The notes under the pieces are model-generated. The model saw only the letters and a list, made by a program, of their open reading frames with translations, was not told the origin of the DNA and ran no database searches. A stretch of DNA of 64,000 nt. Origin: Desulfospira joergensenii DSM 10085. GTDB taxonomy: Bacteria; Desulfobacterota; Desulfobacteria; Desulfobacterales; Desulfobacteraceae. The stretch is taken from positions 1,302,001 to 1,366,000 of the forward strand of contig NZ_ATUG01000001.1 in NCBI RefSeq assembly GCF_000420085.1. The letters are read 5' to 3'. This document shows, piece by piece, positions 9,084 through 18,238 of the stretch (position 1 is its first letter; the number at the start of each line of letters is the position of its first letter). The translations under genes and the position numbers were made by a program.

Positions 9084-10667
9084 TCAGACTTTGCCCGGGT
9101 CTTGTTCTTTCTCAGTTTCCCGGATCAGTTCCAGGGCATTTCTGGCAGAATCCTGTTCCGCCGCCTTTTTGGTTTTCCCCAGTCCGATTGTATTGAGTCC
9201 GGCCAGTTCCAGGCGGATCTCAAAAGTCTTGTCATGATCCGGCCCGATCTCCCTGGATACGATGTAAACCGGTGTGGTTGACCAGGTCTCCTGGGCATAT
9301 TCCTGGAGTGTGCTCTTGTAATCCAGAATATCGTGGCAGGAGAGAACATCATCAACGGCAGGACCGAACAGGCCCTGGACCAGTTCAAAAACCCGGTCAA
9401 ATCCGGCGTCCAGGTAAACGGCGGCAATGACCGCCTCCAGCGCATCCGAGAGTATGGAATTTTTATCTCCGCCCCCGGAGATGGCCTCGCCTTTTCCCAG
9501 CCGGAGGAATCTTCCCAGATCGATCTTCCGTGCCATGTCGGCCAGGGCCGGCTCTGAAACCAGACTTGATCTCAGCTTTGAAAGTTCCCCCTCTTTTTTC
9601 ATGGGGTTGTTCTTCATCAAAATATGACCGACGCACAGGCCCAGAACCGCATCCCCCAGAAACTCCAGCCGTTCGTTGTCACCGGAGCAGGTGTTCTGGT
9701 TCTCATTTAAATAGGATCTGTGGCAGAGGGCATTGCCCAGCAGCTGCCGGTCAAGGAACTGATATTCCAGGTTGGATTCGAGTATATCCAGCCGGGTATG
9801 AAGGGCCCGCATGGATGCGACCCGGTCTGTGAGGCTCTTGAAAAGCCCGTATTCCACCCGGATGTTCTCTTTCCCGGAACCCAGGTGCACCCCAGCGTTA
9901 AAGGTGCCGTGGAAATCCGATCCTCCGGTGACCAGCAATTTTTTCCCCTTGGCAAGGGATTTTAACAGGGCAGTGGTTCTCTGGTCGTGGTCCGTATAAT
10001 AGACCTCAATTCCCTGGAGACCGAACTCAACTAGGGTCTGGATAAAATTTTCCAGGGCCTCGTCAGAGCCCAGGTCAAGCAGCCCGGGATGGGCCAGGAC
10101 CGGGATGCCCCCGGCACCCAGGATCACCTGGATGGCCTTTTCACAGGAGACTTTAAACTTATCCACATAGGCGGGTTTTCCCTTGCCCAGATAAAGATCA
10201 AAGGCCTGGCGGAAATCGGCCACAACCCCTTTTTCCTTGAGAAGTTCCGCGATATGGGGACGACCGGTCAAATCGGTACCGAACCGTTCCTGAACCTCGG
10301 CAAGGCTGATCTCAATTCCCAGATCGTTCAGGGCCTTGATGATTTTTGGATTGCGCTGTTCCCTTGAAATTTTGGCTCTTTCCAGGAGGCGGTTCAGCCC
10401 TTTATCGTAAACGGAAAATCCGTATCCCAGCAGATGAATGCTGCCGGCGGACTTGAATTGAACCGGGGGGTCGCAGGAGATCTCCACCCCTGTGATGAAT
10501 TCCAGGGGAAAGTCCTGGATCTGATCCTGGATTTCCAGGATTCCGTCTATGGAGTCGTGATCGGTCAGGGAAATGGCCCTGATCCCGTTGTCCCGGGCAA
10601 GGGCCAGGATTTCCAGGGGGGTGAGGGAACCGTCTGAAGCAGTTGAATGTATATGAAGGTCAATCAA
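9084..10667 (-). CDS. rnc: Fusion of PHP (YciV/TrpH-type) phosphoesterase and ribonuclease III
   Basis: One continuous 527-aa frame. Residues 1-285 form a PHP domain of the YciV/TrpH group with all metal-ligand motifs present: DLHIHSTASDG, TDHDS, GVEIS, LAHPG and GGSDFHG. Residues about 293-520 form a complete RNase III: NERLEFLGDAVLG (signature near residue 330), SDALEAVIAAVYLDAGF with the catalytic Asp/Glu, then a C-terminal dsRNA-binding domain. RNase III cleaves double-stranded rRNA precursors; E. coli YciV (RNase AM) is a PHP 5'-3' exoribonuclease that trims rRNA 5' ends, so the fusion would join two steps of rRNA maturation (inference). The start is a TTG at 10667, 17 bases after dksA; no better in-frame ATG exists. 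Confidence 0.92.
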   Translation of the reverse strand: MIDLHIHSTASDGSLTPLEILALARDNGIRAISLTDHDSIDGILEIQDQIQDFPLEFITGVEISCDPPVQFKSAGSIHLLGYGFSVYDKGLNRLLERAKISREQRNPKIIKALNDLGIEISLAEVQERFGTDLTGRPHIAELLKEKGVVADFRQAFDLYLGKGKPAYVDKFKVSCEKAIQVILGAGGIPVLAHPGLLDLGSDEALENFIQTLVEFGLQGIEVYYTDHDQRTTALLKSLAKGKKLLVTGGSDFHGTFNAGVHLGSGKENIRVEYGLFKSLTDRVASMRALHTRLDILESNLEYQFLDRQLLGNALCHRSYLNENQNTCSGDNERLEFLGDAVLGLCVGHILMKNNPMKKEGELSKLRSSLVSEPALADMARKIDLGRFLRLGKGEAISGGGDKNSILSDALEAVIAAVYLDAGFDRVFELVQGLFGPAVDDVLSCHDILDYKSTLQEYAQETWSTTPVYIVSREIGPDHDKTFEIRLELAGLNTIGLGKTKKAAEQDSARNALELIRETEKEQDPGKV

Positions 10668-10684
10668 TGGATCGCAAGCGCCTG

Positions 10685-11047
10685 TCAGATACCCAGGGCC
10701 TTTTCCATATCCTCTTCCCTGGTCTTGCAGTCAATGCATTGGGTGGTCACGGGCCTGGCCTTAAGCCGTTCGATGGTGATCTCTTCCTCACAGGCCTCGC
10801 ACAGGCCGAAACTGCCGTTATCGATTCTTACCAGAGCTTTTTTTATCTTCTTGATCAATTTGTGCTCCCGGTCCCGGATGCGCAGTTCAAAACTTCTCTC
10901 TGCTTCATGGGAGGCCCGGTCCGTGGGATCGGCAAAATTCTCTTTGGGTTTTGTCATCCCACTTACTGTGCTGTCTGCATGTACCAGAAGTTCATTCAGC
11001 CTGTCCGTCAAAAGCGACTTAAAAAATTCCAGATCTTCTTTTTTCAT
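10685..11047 (-). CDS. dksA: DksA/TraR-family zinc-finger transcription factor
   Basis: A 120-aa RNA-polymerase secondary-channel regulator working with ppGpp in the stringent response. It has a coiled coil (about 1-80; motif DPTDRASHEAERSFEL) and a C-terminal C4 zinc finger (CEAC...CIDC). Length is close to short DksA proteins of deltaproteobacteria. A good ribosome site (AGGA) precedes the ATG. It is transcribed in the same direction as hemA upstream and the PHP-RNase III gene downstream, though 85 bases separate it from hemA, so it may have its own promoter. Confidence 0.92.
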   Translation of the reverse strand: MKKEDLEFFKSLLTDRLNELLVHADSTVSGMTKPKENFADPTDRASHEAERSFELRIRDREHKLIKKIKKALVRIDNGSFGLCEACEEEITIERLKARPVTTQCIDCKTREEDMEKALGI

Positions 11048-11132
11048 GATCCTTGTCCTTCATTTAAAATCTAGCGGAACTTCCAAAAAGGTACTATACC
11101 AGATTGGCTCCTAAAGTAAAGCAAAACTTGGC

Positions 11133-12431
11133 TCATTCTTCCTTCATGTCCAGATTAAACAATTGTCTGGCCACGTTGAGATAGAGGGAATCGTCCCGGT
11201 GATCGCCGGTGTGGCGCAGGAATCGTATGGGGTCATGGATGGCCCGGGAGGCAATGGCCCGGGTCATGCGGCGGATGGCCTTGACATCCTCCGGGGATAA
11301 ATGGTCCAGCCCGGCCAGGGTCTTTTCGCATTCCATGTTCACGATCCGGGTCATTTTATCGTTAATGGCCTTGATGGTGGGTACAACGGCCAGACTGTCC
11401 ATCCATTTCCGAAAATTCAGGACCGCCTCTTCAACAAAACGTTCCGCCTTTACGGTCTCTTTTTCCCTTTGCTGGATATTGGACTCCACGATATTTTTCA
11501 GATCATCAATATCGTACACATAGGCATTGGAGACATCGTTGATCTTTGGATCGATATCCCTTGGCACGGCAATGTCAATGAAGAACAATGGCTGGTGATG
11601 CCTCTTTTTCATGGCCCTTTTCACCTGATCCCTGGACAGAACGTAGTCTGTTGCTCCGGTTGAACTGATAATGATGTCCACATCCTTGAGCACCTCCTCC
11701 CTTTCCTCAAACCGGATGGCTTCTCCCCTGAACTTCTGGGCCAGGATCATCCCCTTATCAAAGGTCCGGTTGGCCACCAATATCTTCTTCACCCGGTTGG
11801 AGATGAGATGCTCCACGGCCAGTTCAGCCATCTCACCGGCCCCCAGCAGCATAACGCTCTTGGAGGAGAGATCTGAAAAGATCTTTCCGGCAAGCTCAAT
11901 GGCGGCATAGCTTATGGATACGGCGTTGTCCCCGATACCGGTTTCCTTTCTCACCCGTTTGGCAACGGAAAAGGACTTATGCATCATCCGGTTGAGCAGC
12001 ACACCCGATGCCCCGGACTCCACTGCGGCACGATAGGCCTGCTTGACCTGGCCCAGGATCTGGGGTTCCCCCACCATCATGGAATCCAGGCTGGATGCCA
12101 CCCTGAACAGATGGCGGACAGCATCATCTCCCCGGCGAACATAGAGGGCCGGTTTAAACTCTGATTTATCGATCTGTTTGGCGTCGGCAATGAAATCAAT
12201 CATCTCTTCCACAGGGTCCCGGTCCGGGTCCGGATTCCCTCCGGGCACATAGAGGATCTCGGTCCGGTTGCAGGTGGAAAAGACAACCCCTTCCCTTAAT
12301 TTACCGTCCTGCTTGAACCGGTCAAGGGCCTGCCGGATTTCTTCCTGGGAAAAGGAGAGTCTCTCCCTGAGCTCCACGGGTGCTGTCTGATGGCTGGCAC
12401 CGATTAAAATGATATTTGATTTTGCGATCAT
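11133..12431 (-). CDS. hemA: Glutamyl-tRNA reductase
   Basis: A 432-aa NADPH-dependent enzyme reducing glutamyl-tRNA to glutamate-1-semialdehyde, the first step of C5 tetrapyrrole synthesis. Catalytic Cys in STCNRTEIL (about residue 53), substrate motif GEPQILGQVKQAY, Rossmann NADP site MLLGAGEMAELAV, and the C-terminal dimerisation helix region are all present. It is 23 bases from ccsA and followed by dksA; with sirC upstream this gives the sirC-ccsA-hemA order typical of sulfate reducers that feed precursors to siroheme and heme. Confidence 0.97.
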   Translation of the reverse strand: MIAKSNIILIGASHQTAPVELRERLSFSQEEIRQALDRFKQDGKLREGVVFSTCNRTEILYVPGGNPDPDRDPVEEMIDFIADAKQIDKSEFKPALYVRRGDDAVRHLFRVASSLDSMMVGEPQILGQVKQAYRAAVESGASGVLLNRMMHKSFSVAKRVRKETGIGDNAVSISYAAIELAGKIFSDLSSKSVMLLGAGEMAELAVEHLISNRVKKILVANRTFDKGMILAQKFRGEAIRFEEREEVLKDVDIIISSTGATDYVLSRDQVKRAMKKRHHQPLFFIDIAVPRDIDPKINDVSNAYVYDIDDLKNIVESNIQQREKETVKAERFVEEAVLNFRKWMDSLAVVPTIKAINDKMTRIVNMECEKTLAGLDHLSPEDVKAIRRMTRAIASRAIHDPIRFLRHTGDHRDDSLYLNVARQLFNLDMKEE

Positions 12432-12454
12432 AGATTTATGGCAGTATGGTTATT

Positions 12455-13288
12455 CTATTTGGTAAATCCCTGGTGGTGTCCCCCCAAAAAGATATTGACA
12501 CCCAGAAAAGTAAAAACAATGACTAAAAATCCCGCCAGGGTCATGATGGCCGACCTCCGGCCCCTCCACCCCGAATAAAACCGGAAATGGAGAATGGCCG
12601 CGTAGAGCAGCCATGTGCCTACGGAAAAGAGTTCCTTGATATCCCAGCTCCAGAAAACCCCCCATACGGATTTTGCATAGATAAATCCTGTGACCAGACC
12701 AAATGTCAGCAGGGCAAACCCTGTTCCGATGCAGGCATAGCTGACGCTATCCAGAAAATCCAGGGAGGGCAGCCGGCTGAAGAAAAAACCCGGGTTCTTG
12801 CCCTTGATGCCCTTTTCCTGGATCAGGTAGAGGAGTCCGGCTCCGGCGGCCAGGGCCAGGGCAGCCTCCCCGGTAAAGACCAGGACAATGTGGGAGTATA
12901 GCCAGAACCCTTTCAGGAGTCTGTCCGGAGCCACCGGGGTATCCGGTATGACCATCACCCCCAGCATGGTCAGGGTCAGCACGGCCGAGGCAAACAGACC
13001 CAGGATTTTAAGGTTGAATCTATACTGAACGATTAAAAACATGATTCCCAGGGCCAGGGCAGCCATGGACAGACTCTGTACAAGGTTGTTTATGGGCAGA
13101 GCCTTGATGGCCGATGTCAGGGAGACCACTGCCCCGAGATGAATCAGGACTGCCAAGGCCAGCAGGAAAAAGGACACCTTCTGGATCCTGTCCTTTTGAT
13201 TGAACAGATAGCACAAATACCCTGCTGTTGCCGTTATATACAGCACGAATGCCAGCTGCAGCATCATTTTTATTGATTCCAAATCCAT
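12455..13288 (-). CDS. ccsA: CcsA/HemX-type cytochrome c biogenesis integral membrane protein
   Basis: A 277-aa polytopic protein with about eight transmembrane helices. The tryptophan-rich haem-handling motif WGVFWSWDIKE lies near residue 213, and conserved histidines are present. Family members (CcsA/ResC, and HemX next to hemA) take part in haem delivery for cytochrome c or in regulating HemA level. The position between sirC and hemA favours the HemX-like version. The ATG directly abuts the sirC stop, with a ribosome site (CAGGAG) inside sirC, so translation is coupled. Confidence 0.88.
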   Translation of the reverse strand: MDLESIKMMLQLAFVLYITATAGYLCYLFNQKDRIQKVSFFLLALAVLIHLGAVVSLTSAIKALPINNLVQSLSMAALALGIMFLIVQYRFNLKILGLFASAVLTLTMLGVMVIPDTPVAPDRLLKGFWLYSHIVLVFTGEAALALAAGAGLLYLIQEKGIKGKNPGFFFSRLPSLDFLDSVSYACIGTGFALLTFGLVTGFIYAKSVWGVFWSWDIKELFSVGTWLLYAAILHFRFYSGWRGRRSAIMTLAGFLVIVFTFLGVNIFLGGHHQGFTK

Positions 13289-13951
13289 TTAAGACTCCTG
13301 TGATGCCAGGCTCTGATAATCATATTCCCTGCCCAGCAAATCCTTTAAAATCAAATTGATCCCTTCCCGGTCTTTTGCAGCGATCAGGCCCGGCAGATCT
13401 TTTTCCACCAGGCTTCTGAATATCTTCTTGTGTTGGTCCGGGTCATGGCCCTCCGCCAGCAGCCGTTTCCGGATATTCCCCATGAGAACCAGAAAAACAG
13501 CGTATTCCGGCCCGAACATTCCGGCAAGATCTTTTTTGATCTTTTTGGCCAGGGCCGGGCTGGTCCCTGAAGTGGAAACCGCACAGACCAGGTCCCCCCG
13601 GGCCATGACCGCCGGCAGGATAAAATCACCCAGTTCCGGTGCATCGGCCAGACAGCAGAGTATCCCCATCTGCCTGGCATCCTCCAGGATCTGCCGGTTC
13701 AGGCCGGCATTGTCGGTGGCGGCAAAGACCAGGAAGGCGTTTTCCAGGTCCTTTTTCTCATAGGGCCGCTTCTCAAGCCGAAGAGAGGATCCCTCTCCAG
13801 GGAAGAACTTCTCTGAAAATTCACAGGATATCACTCTGACCCTGGCTCCGCAGCCTTCAAGACCCAGGGCTTTTCTGGCACCCACTTCGCCCCCTCCCAC
13901 CACAACGCATTCCCGTTCTTTCAGGTCAAGGTACACCGGATAATATTTCAT
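13289..13951 (-). CDS. sirC: Precorrin-2 dehydrogenase / sirohydrochlorin ferrochelatase-type protein
   Basis: 220 aa; NAD-dependent oxidation of precorrin-2 to sirohydrochlorin on the siroheme path (Met8p/CysG-N family). The Rossmann motif VVVGGGEVGARKALGL is at the N-terminus, followed by FAATDNAGLNRQI and AVSTSGTSPALAKKI, both typical of the family. I start at the ATG at 13951 (MKYYPVYLDL), with AAGGAAG 8 bases upstream; a longer reading from 14011 adds 20 residues without homology and runs into the divergent promoter region. First gene of the sirC-ccsA-hemA operon. Confidence 0.92.
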   Translation of the reverse strand: MKYYPVYLDLKERECVVVGGGEVGARKALGLEGCGARVRVISCEFSEKFFPGEGSSLRLEKRPYEKKDLENAFLVFAATDNAGLNRQILEDARQMGILCCLADAPELGDFILPAVMARGDLVCAVSTSGTSPALAKKIKKDLAGMFGPEYAVFLVLMGNIRKRLLAEGHDPDQHKKIFRSLVEKDLPGLIAAKDREGINLILKDLLGREYDYQSLASQES

Positions 13952-14056
13952 CGTTTTTCTTCCTTGTTCAAACAAAACAATTAATATATATTGATCCGGT
14001 ATGATTTTCAATCATTATTGAGACTTGAGTCCAACTTGAACCCGGGAGATCCTCGT

Positions 14057-14899
14057 ATGATCATCGATACCCATGTCCATTTATTCCCCGATAAAATCAA
14101 AAAAGACCGGTCCCAATTTTTTAAGGGCGAGCCTGAATTCAAACTCCTCTACGATTCGCCGAAAGCCTCCATTGCCGTTGCCGACGAGCTGGTGGAGACC
14201 ATGGATGAGCAGGGAGTGGACATCTCAGTGGGGGGGGGGTTCCCCTGGCGGAACCCTGAGCTTGCCAGGCAGAACAACGATGTCATCATTGAGGCGGTCC
14301 GGAAATATCCGGACAGAATCCGGGGGCTTGCCTGTTTTGACACCGCCTGGACCGGAGCGGCCCGGGAAGCGGAACGATGCCTTGATGCCGGACTTTCCGG
14401 GGTCGGGGAACTGGCCTTTTATCTCTCCGGAATTGACCGGGCTGCCCTGAAAGCCCTTGATCCTGTCATGGAAGTGCTGAGGTCCAGGGGCAACCTGCCC
14501 TGCATGATTCACACCAATGAGCCCCTGGGGCATGCCTATCCCGGAAAAACCCCGGTCACCCTGGAGCAGATAAACGATCTGGCCCGGACTTTTCCGGACA
14601 ACCGGATCATCCTGGCCCATTGGGGAGGGGGAATTTTTTTCTATCATGTCATGAAAAAACAATTAAAGGCCGACCTGAAAAATATCTGGTATGATACGGC
14701 CGCCTCGGTCTTTCTCTATGATTCCACCATCTATGACATGGCAGAAAGGGCCGGAGTCCTGGACAAGGTCCTGTTCGGAACGGACTATCCCCTGCTCAAG
14801 CCGGGCCGGTACTATGCCGACCTGGATCAGTCCGGCCTGACCCGGGAACAGAAAGAGATGGTCCTGGGAAAAAACGCAGAGATCTTTTACGGGAATTGA
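14057..14899 (+). CDS. Amidohydrolase-2 family metal-dependent hydrolase
   Basis: 280-aa TIM-barrel hydrolase/decarboxylase of the amidohydrolase_2 type. Metal ligands: IIDTHVHLF at the N-terminus, MIHTNEPLGH and ILAHWGGG in the middle, and FGTDYPLL near the C-terminus. The start at 14057 is chosen because DTHVHL must be N-terminal and GGGAGA lies 7 bases upstream. It is divergent from sirC. Its stop overlaps that of phoR in a shared TGATCA, so the two converge with no gap. The substrate cannot be deduced. Confidence 0.85.
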   Translation: MIIDTHVHLFPDKIKKDRSQFFKGEPEFKLLYDSPKASIAVADELVETMDEQGVDISVGGGFPWRNPELARQNNDVIIEAVRKYPDRIRGLACFDTAWTGAAREAERCLDAGLSGVGELAFYLSGIDRAALKALDPVMEVLRSRGNLPCMIHTNEPLGHAYPGKTPVTLEQINDLARTFPDNRIILAHWGGGIFFYHVMKKQLKADLKNIWYDTAASVFLYDSTIYDMAERAGVLDKVLFGTDYPLLKPGRYYADLDQSGLTREQKEMVLGKNAEIFYGN

Positions 14900-16672
14900 T
14901 CAGGCCGGCAGGCTGATGGTAAAGGTGGTGCCCATTCCTTTTTTGCTCTGCACCTCGATCCGGCCGTTATGGTATTGGACGATGTGTTTGACAATGGCAA
15001 GACCAAGGCCGGTCCCCCCTTCATGGCGGCTCCTGGCCTTGTCCACCCGGTAAAACCGGTTGAATATCTTGGGCAGATGCTCCTTGTCCATGCCGGTCCC
15101 CGTATCCCGGACCCGGATCTCCACCATGTCTTCCCTTCCCTTTGCCTCAATATGAACATTTGTCTTTTCCGGACTGTACTTGACGGCATTGTCCACCAGG
15201 TTGATCAGGGCCTGTTCCATCAGAATGGGATCCACCATGGCCGTGAGATCCTCCGGGCAGGCATACTCCATGGCGATGTTTTTTTTGTCTGCTCCGGTCC
15301 GGCAGATATTCACCACCCCGTTGATCAGGGCGGACAGATGATGTTCCTCAAACTCGATCCCGGTCCCCTGGAGCCGTTCCAGCCTGGCCAGGGCCAGAAG
15401 ATCGTTGATCAGTTCGATCATCCGGTTGACGTTTTTTTCCAGAATCTTTAAAAAACTTTGGGTCTCTTCATCCTTTTTGAGCATTTCCTGGAGGGTTTCA
15501 ATAAACCCCTTGATGGTGGTCAGGGGAGTCTTCAGCTCATGGGAGACATTGGCGGCAAAGGCCTTGTGCATGGATTCAAGTCGCCGGATCCGGGTGATGT
15601 CATGGAAGATGATCAGGGTTCCCATGCGCTTTTCCTGGGTATCGTACAGGGCTGTGGAGTGAATGTTCAGGATATGATCCTTTTCCTGCTGAACCAGGAT
15701 ATCATCCTCCACGGGCTCGTGGGTGGCCAGGGCCTTCTGGATAAAGGTCTGGAGTTCAAAATTCCGGGCCACCTCCAGGATATTTCTTTTTTTCAACTGA
15801 GAGGCCGGAAAATCAAAGATCTTGGATGCCGCAGCATTGATGGTGATGATTCTCTCATCGTTGTCAATGGCAATCACCCCCTCCTGCATGCTTGTATGGA
15901 CCGCCTCAAGCTCCCTCTGCCGGTTCATGGAATCCTCTATCCTCTCATCCAGGTTCCGGGCCATGGTATTCATTACCCTGGCAAGCTCGGACAACTCCTC
16001 GGTATCCGGCGCAGCCAGGCGCCCGGTCAGATTCCCCTTGGCAAATTCCTGGGCCCCTTTCTTCATCTCCTCCACGGGCCGGATAATCCTTCTTGCGACA
16101 TACAGGCTGGCTGCAGCCGCGGCCATGACCGTGATCAGCATGGCAAACAGGATCTTGTTCCTGACGTCCTTTATGTTCTTGTCAATGGTGGAAACGGAAA
16201 CCGCTGTCCGGACTACGGCCTTTGGTTTTCCGTTCTGGAGGATGGGAAGGGCAATATACATCATATTGTTGTCCAGGGTGGAGCTGTAGCGCATGGACAT
16301 CCCCTTTTTCCCCTTGAGGGCCTCCCTGATCTCAGGGCGGCCGGAATGATTTTCCATGGTCTCCACGCGGCCCTGGGAATCTCCCAGCACCACTCCAGAG
16401 GGTGAAATTACGGTCAGACGGGTCTCGATATCGGCCCCGAGTTCCTTGCACAGCCGGTCAATATCTTCCTTGGGCAGGTTCTCCTGGATCAGAAAATGGG
16501 CGAATTTGCTCTGGATGAGCTTTGCCCGGACAGTCAGTTCCTTTTCGGAATTCTCCAGGAAAAAGGTTTTAAAATGATTCGTGGAATACCAGGTCTCCAC
16601 AAAAAGGGAGACAAGGATGATAATCAAAAAGGACGGGAAAATCTGCCAGATCAATTTTTTTTTAGTATACAT
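14900..16672 (-). CDS. phoR: Phosphate regulon sensor histidine kinase PhoR
   Basis: 590-aa membrane kinase. Transmembrane helix 8-28, extracytoplasmic sensor about 30-175, second helix about 176-196, HAMP about 197-250, PAS about 255-345, HisKA with phospho-His in NVSHELKTPL (about residue 378) and an HATPase domain (NLVDNAVKYSPE, GGTGLGLAIVKHI). The extracytoplasmic sensor makes it the larger PhoR type seen in deltaproteobacteria and Gram-positives. It lies 3 bases after phoB and upstream of no pst genes in this window; partner identity rests on the phoB-phoU neighbours. Confidence 0.9.
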   Translation of the reverse strand: MYTKKKLIWQIFPSFLIIILVSLFVETWYSTNHFKTFFLENSEKELTVRAKLIQSKFAHFLIQENLPKEDIDRLCKELGADIETRLTVISPSGVVLGDSQGRVETMENHSGRPEIREALKGKKGMSMRYSSTLDNNMMYIALPILQNGKPKAVVRTAVSVSTIDKNIKDVRNKILFAMLITVMAAAAASLYVARRIIRPVEEMKKGAQEFAKGNLTGRLAAPDTEELSELARVMNTMARNLDERIEDSMNRQRELEAVHTSMQEGVIAIDNDERIITINAAASKIFDFPASQLKKRNILEVARNFELQTFIQKALATHEPVEDDILVQQEKDHILNIHSTALYDTQEKRMGTLIIFHDITRIRRLESMHKAFAANVSHELKTPLTTIKGFIETLQEMLKKDEETQSFLKILEKNVNRMIELINDLLALARLERLQGTGIEFEEHHLSALINGVVNICRTGADKKNIAMEYACPEDLTAMVDPILMEQALINLVDNAVKYSPEKTNVHIEAKGREDMVEIRVRDTGTGMDKEHLPKIFNRFYRVDKARSRHEGGTGLGLAIVKHIVQYHNGRIEVQSKKGMGTTFTISLPA

Positions 16673-16675
16673 TAT

Positions 16676-17365
16676 CTATTCTTTGAACCGGTACCCCACA
16701 CCCCTTACGGTTTCAATGAGGGCTGCGTATTGTTTAAGTTTTTTACGCAGCCCCACGATGATAACATCGATGCTTCTCTCCGTCACTGCATAATTCTCAC
16801 CGTGAATGGCGTCAACGATCTGGCCCCGGGTAAACACCCATCCTTTTTTATCCGCCAGAAAGGAGAGCAGTTCAAACTCAGACAGGGTCAGGTCAATGAC
16901 CTCTCCCTCAATGGTGACAACATGCTTGGCCTGGTCAATGATCATCTCCCCTTCCTGCTTGACCCGGGTCCTGGATTCAACGACTTTCTGCTGGCGCCTT
17001 CTCAGGATGGCACGGATTCTGGCGGTCAGTTCCCTGGGGCTGAAGGGTTTGGATATATAGTCGTTGGCCCCCAGCTCAAGGCCGGTGACCACATCGGATT
17101 CCTCTCCCTTGGCCGTGAGCATGACAATGGGCATATCCTTGGTTTCCCCGTTGTTTCTCAGGTACCTTGTCACTTCCAGCCCGTCAATGCCCGGCAGCAT
17201 GAGATCCAGGACCATGAGATCCGGCCGGGCCTGTTTGGATATTTTGATGGCCTCCTCACCGGTAATGGCCGTTAGGATATTGTACCCTTCACTTTTAAGG
17301 TTGTATTTTATCAATTCAATGATGTCTTCTTCATCGTCAACGATGAGTATGGTTTCTTTCAGCAT
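16676..17365 (-). CDS. phoB: Phosphate regulon response regulator PhoB (OmpR family)
   Basis: About 229 aa. Receiver domain (VDDEEDI, phospho-acceptor in MVLDLMLPGIDG, TAKGEES, Lys in ISKPFSPREL) plus an OmpR-type winged helix (LTLSEFELLSFL, DVIIVGLRKKL). Two ATGs are possible; I favour 17365 because AGGA and a purine run precede it at normal distance, while the ATG at 17374 has its AGG immediately adjacent. It is cotranscribed with phoR and activates phosphate-starvation genes when phosphorylated. Confidence 0.92.
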   Translation of the reverse strand: MLKETILIVDDEEDIIELIKYNLKSEGYNILTAITGEEAIKISKQARPDLMVLDLMLPGIDGLEVTRYLRNNGETKDMPIVMLTAKGEESDVVTGLELGANDYISKPFSPRELTARIRAILRRRQQKVVESRTRVKQEGEMIIDQAKHVVTIEGEVIDLTLSEFELLSFLADKKGWVFTRGQIVDAIHGENYAVTERSIDVIIVGLRKKLKQYAALIETVRGVGYRFKE

Positions 17366-17497
17366 TTTTTCCATCCTGTCATGGGAAAATCATACACCAC
17401 AGCCCGTCTCAAACCAGGAGCCCCATGGCGATTGACTTTCAAATTGGCCTGTCTTTCAAAGCGGGATGATCCGCAGCAGGGATATCCTGTGGATATC

Positions 17498-18145
17498 TCA
17501 GGTATGGCGGATGATCTCCCCTTCAATCAGATAAATCACCTCTTCCGCAATATTGGTCGTATGGTCTCCGATCCTCTCGATATGTCTTGAAATCAGGTAC
17601 ATGTTTATGATCTCCGCCACCATGTCCGGGTTGTCCCGGATATTGGCCTTCATGGCATCATAGGCCTCATTTCTCATGGCATTGACCTCTTTGTCCATAT
17701 TGCGGACATCATGGGCCATATCCACATCCATACTGACCAGGGCGTCCAGGCTTTTTTTCAGCATCTTGGATGCCTGTTCCGCCATGGCTGCGTAATCATA
17801 CTTGAACTTGTTCGGGTTCTCCCAGGAGGTCCTGAAGCGTCTGGCAATATTGACGGCATAGTCTGCAATCCGCTCCAGATCGTTGTTGATTTTTATCACC
17901 GCCACAATCAATCTGAGGTCCGTGGCGACCGGCTGATACAGGGCCAGGGTTTTCAGGCATTCCTCTTCCACCTCAATTTCCCTCTCATCCACTTCAAAAT
18001 CCGTATCAATGATGAACTGGGCCAGCTGAAGGTTTTCCGTCTGAACAGCTTCAATGGACTTTTTAAAGCGGTCTTCTACCATGGCACCCAAAGAAAGAAT
18101 CTCTTTTTTTATATTGTGCATGGCTCTTTGCAGGTGGGCCGTCAT
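17498..18145 (-). CDS. phoU: Phosphate signalling complex protein PhoU
   Basis: 215-aa all-helical protein with two PhoU repeats, each bearing the metal-binding E-x-x-x-D-x-x-x-E/D pattern (EREIEVEEECLKTLA and NNDLERIADYAVNI; MYLISRHIERIGDHTTNIAE in the second half). PhoU links the Pst transporter with PhoR and keeps the kinase inactive when phosphate is plentiful. AAAGGAG precedes the ATG. It is first of the phoU-phoB-phoR group, 123-132 bases before phoB. Confidence 0.95.
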   Translation of the reverse strand: MTAHLQRAMHNIKKEILSLGAMVEDRFKKSIEAVQTENLQLAQFIIDTDFEVDEREIEVEEECLKTLALYQPVATDLRLIVAVIKINNDLERIADYAVNIARRFRTSWENPNKFKYDYAAMAEQASKMLKKSLDALVSMDVDMAHDVRNMDKEVNAMRNEAYDAMKANIRDNPDMVAEIINMYLISRHIERIGDHTTNIAEEVIYLIEGEIIRHT

Positions 18146-18238
18146 GAAATCTCCTTTATTAATCCGTATCGAATGTCGGGCATTTGTATCATTTTATGAT
18201 TAGAATTTTGTTAGATTATGGTTACGGAGAGGTTAAGA

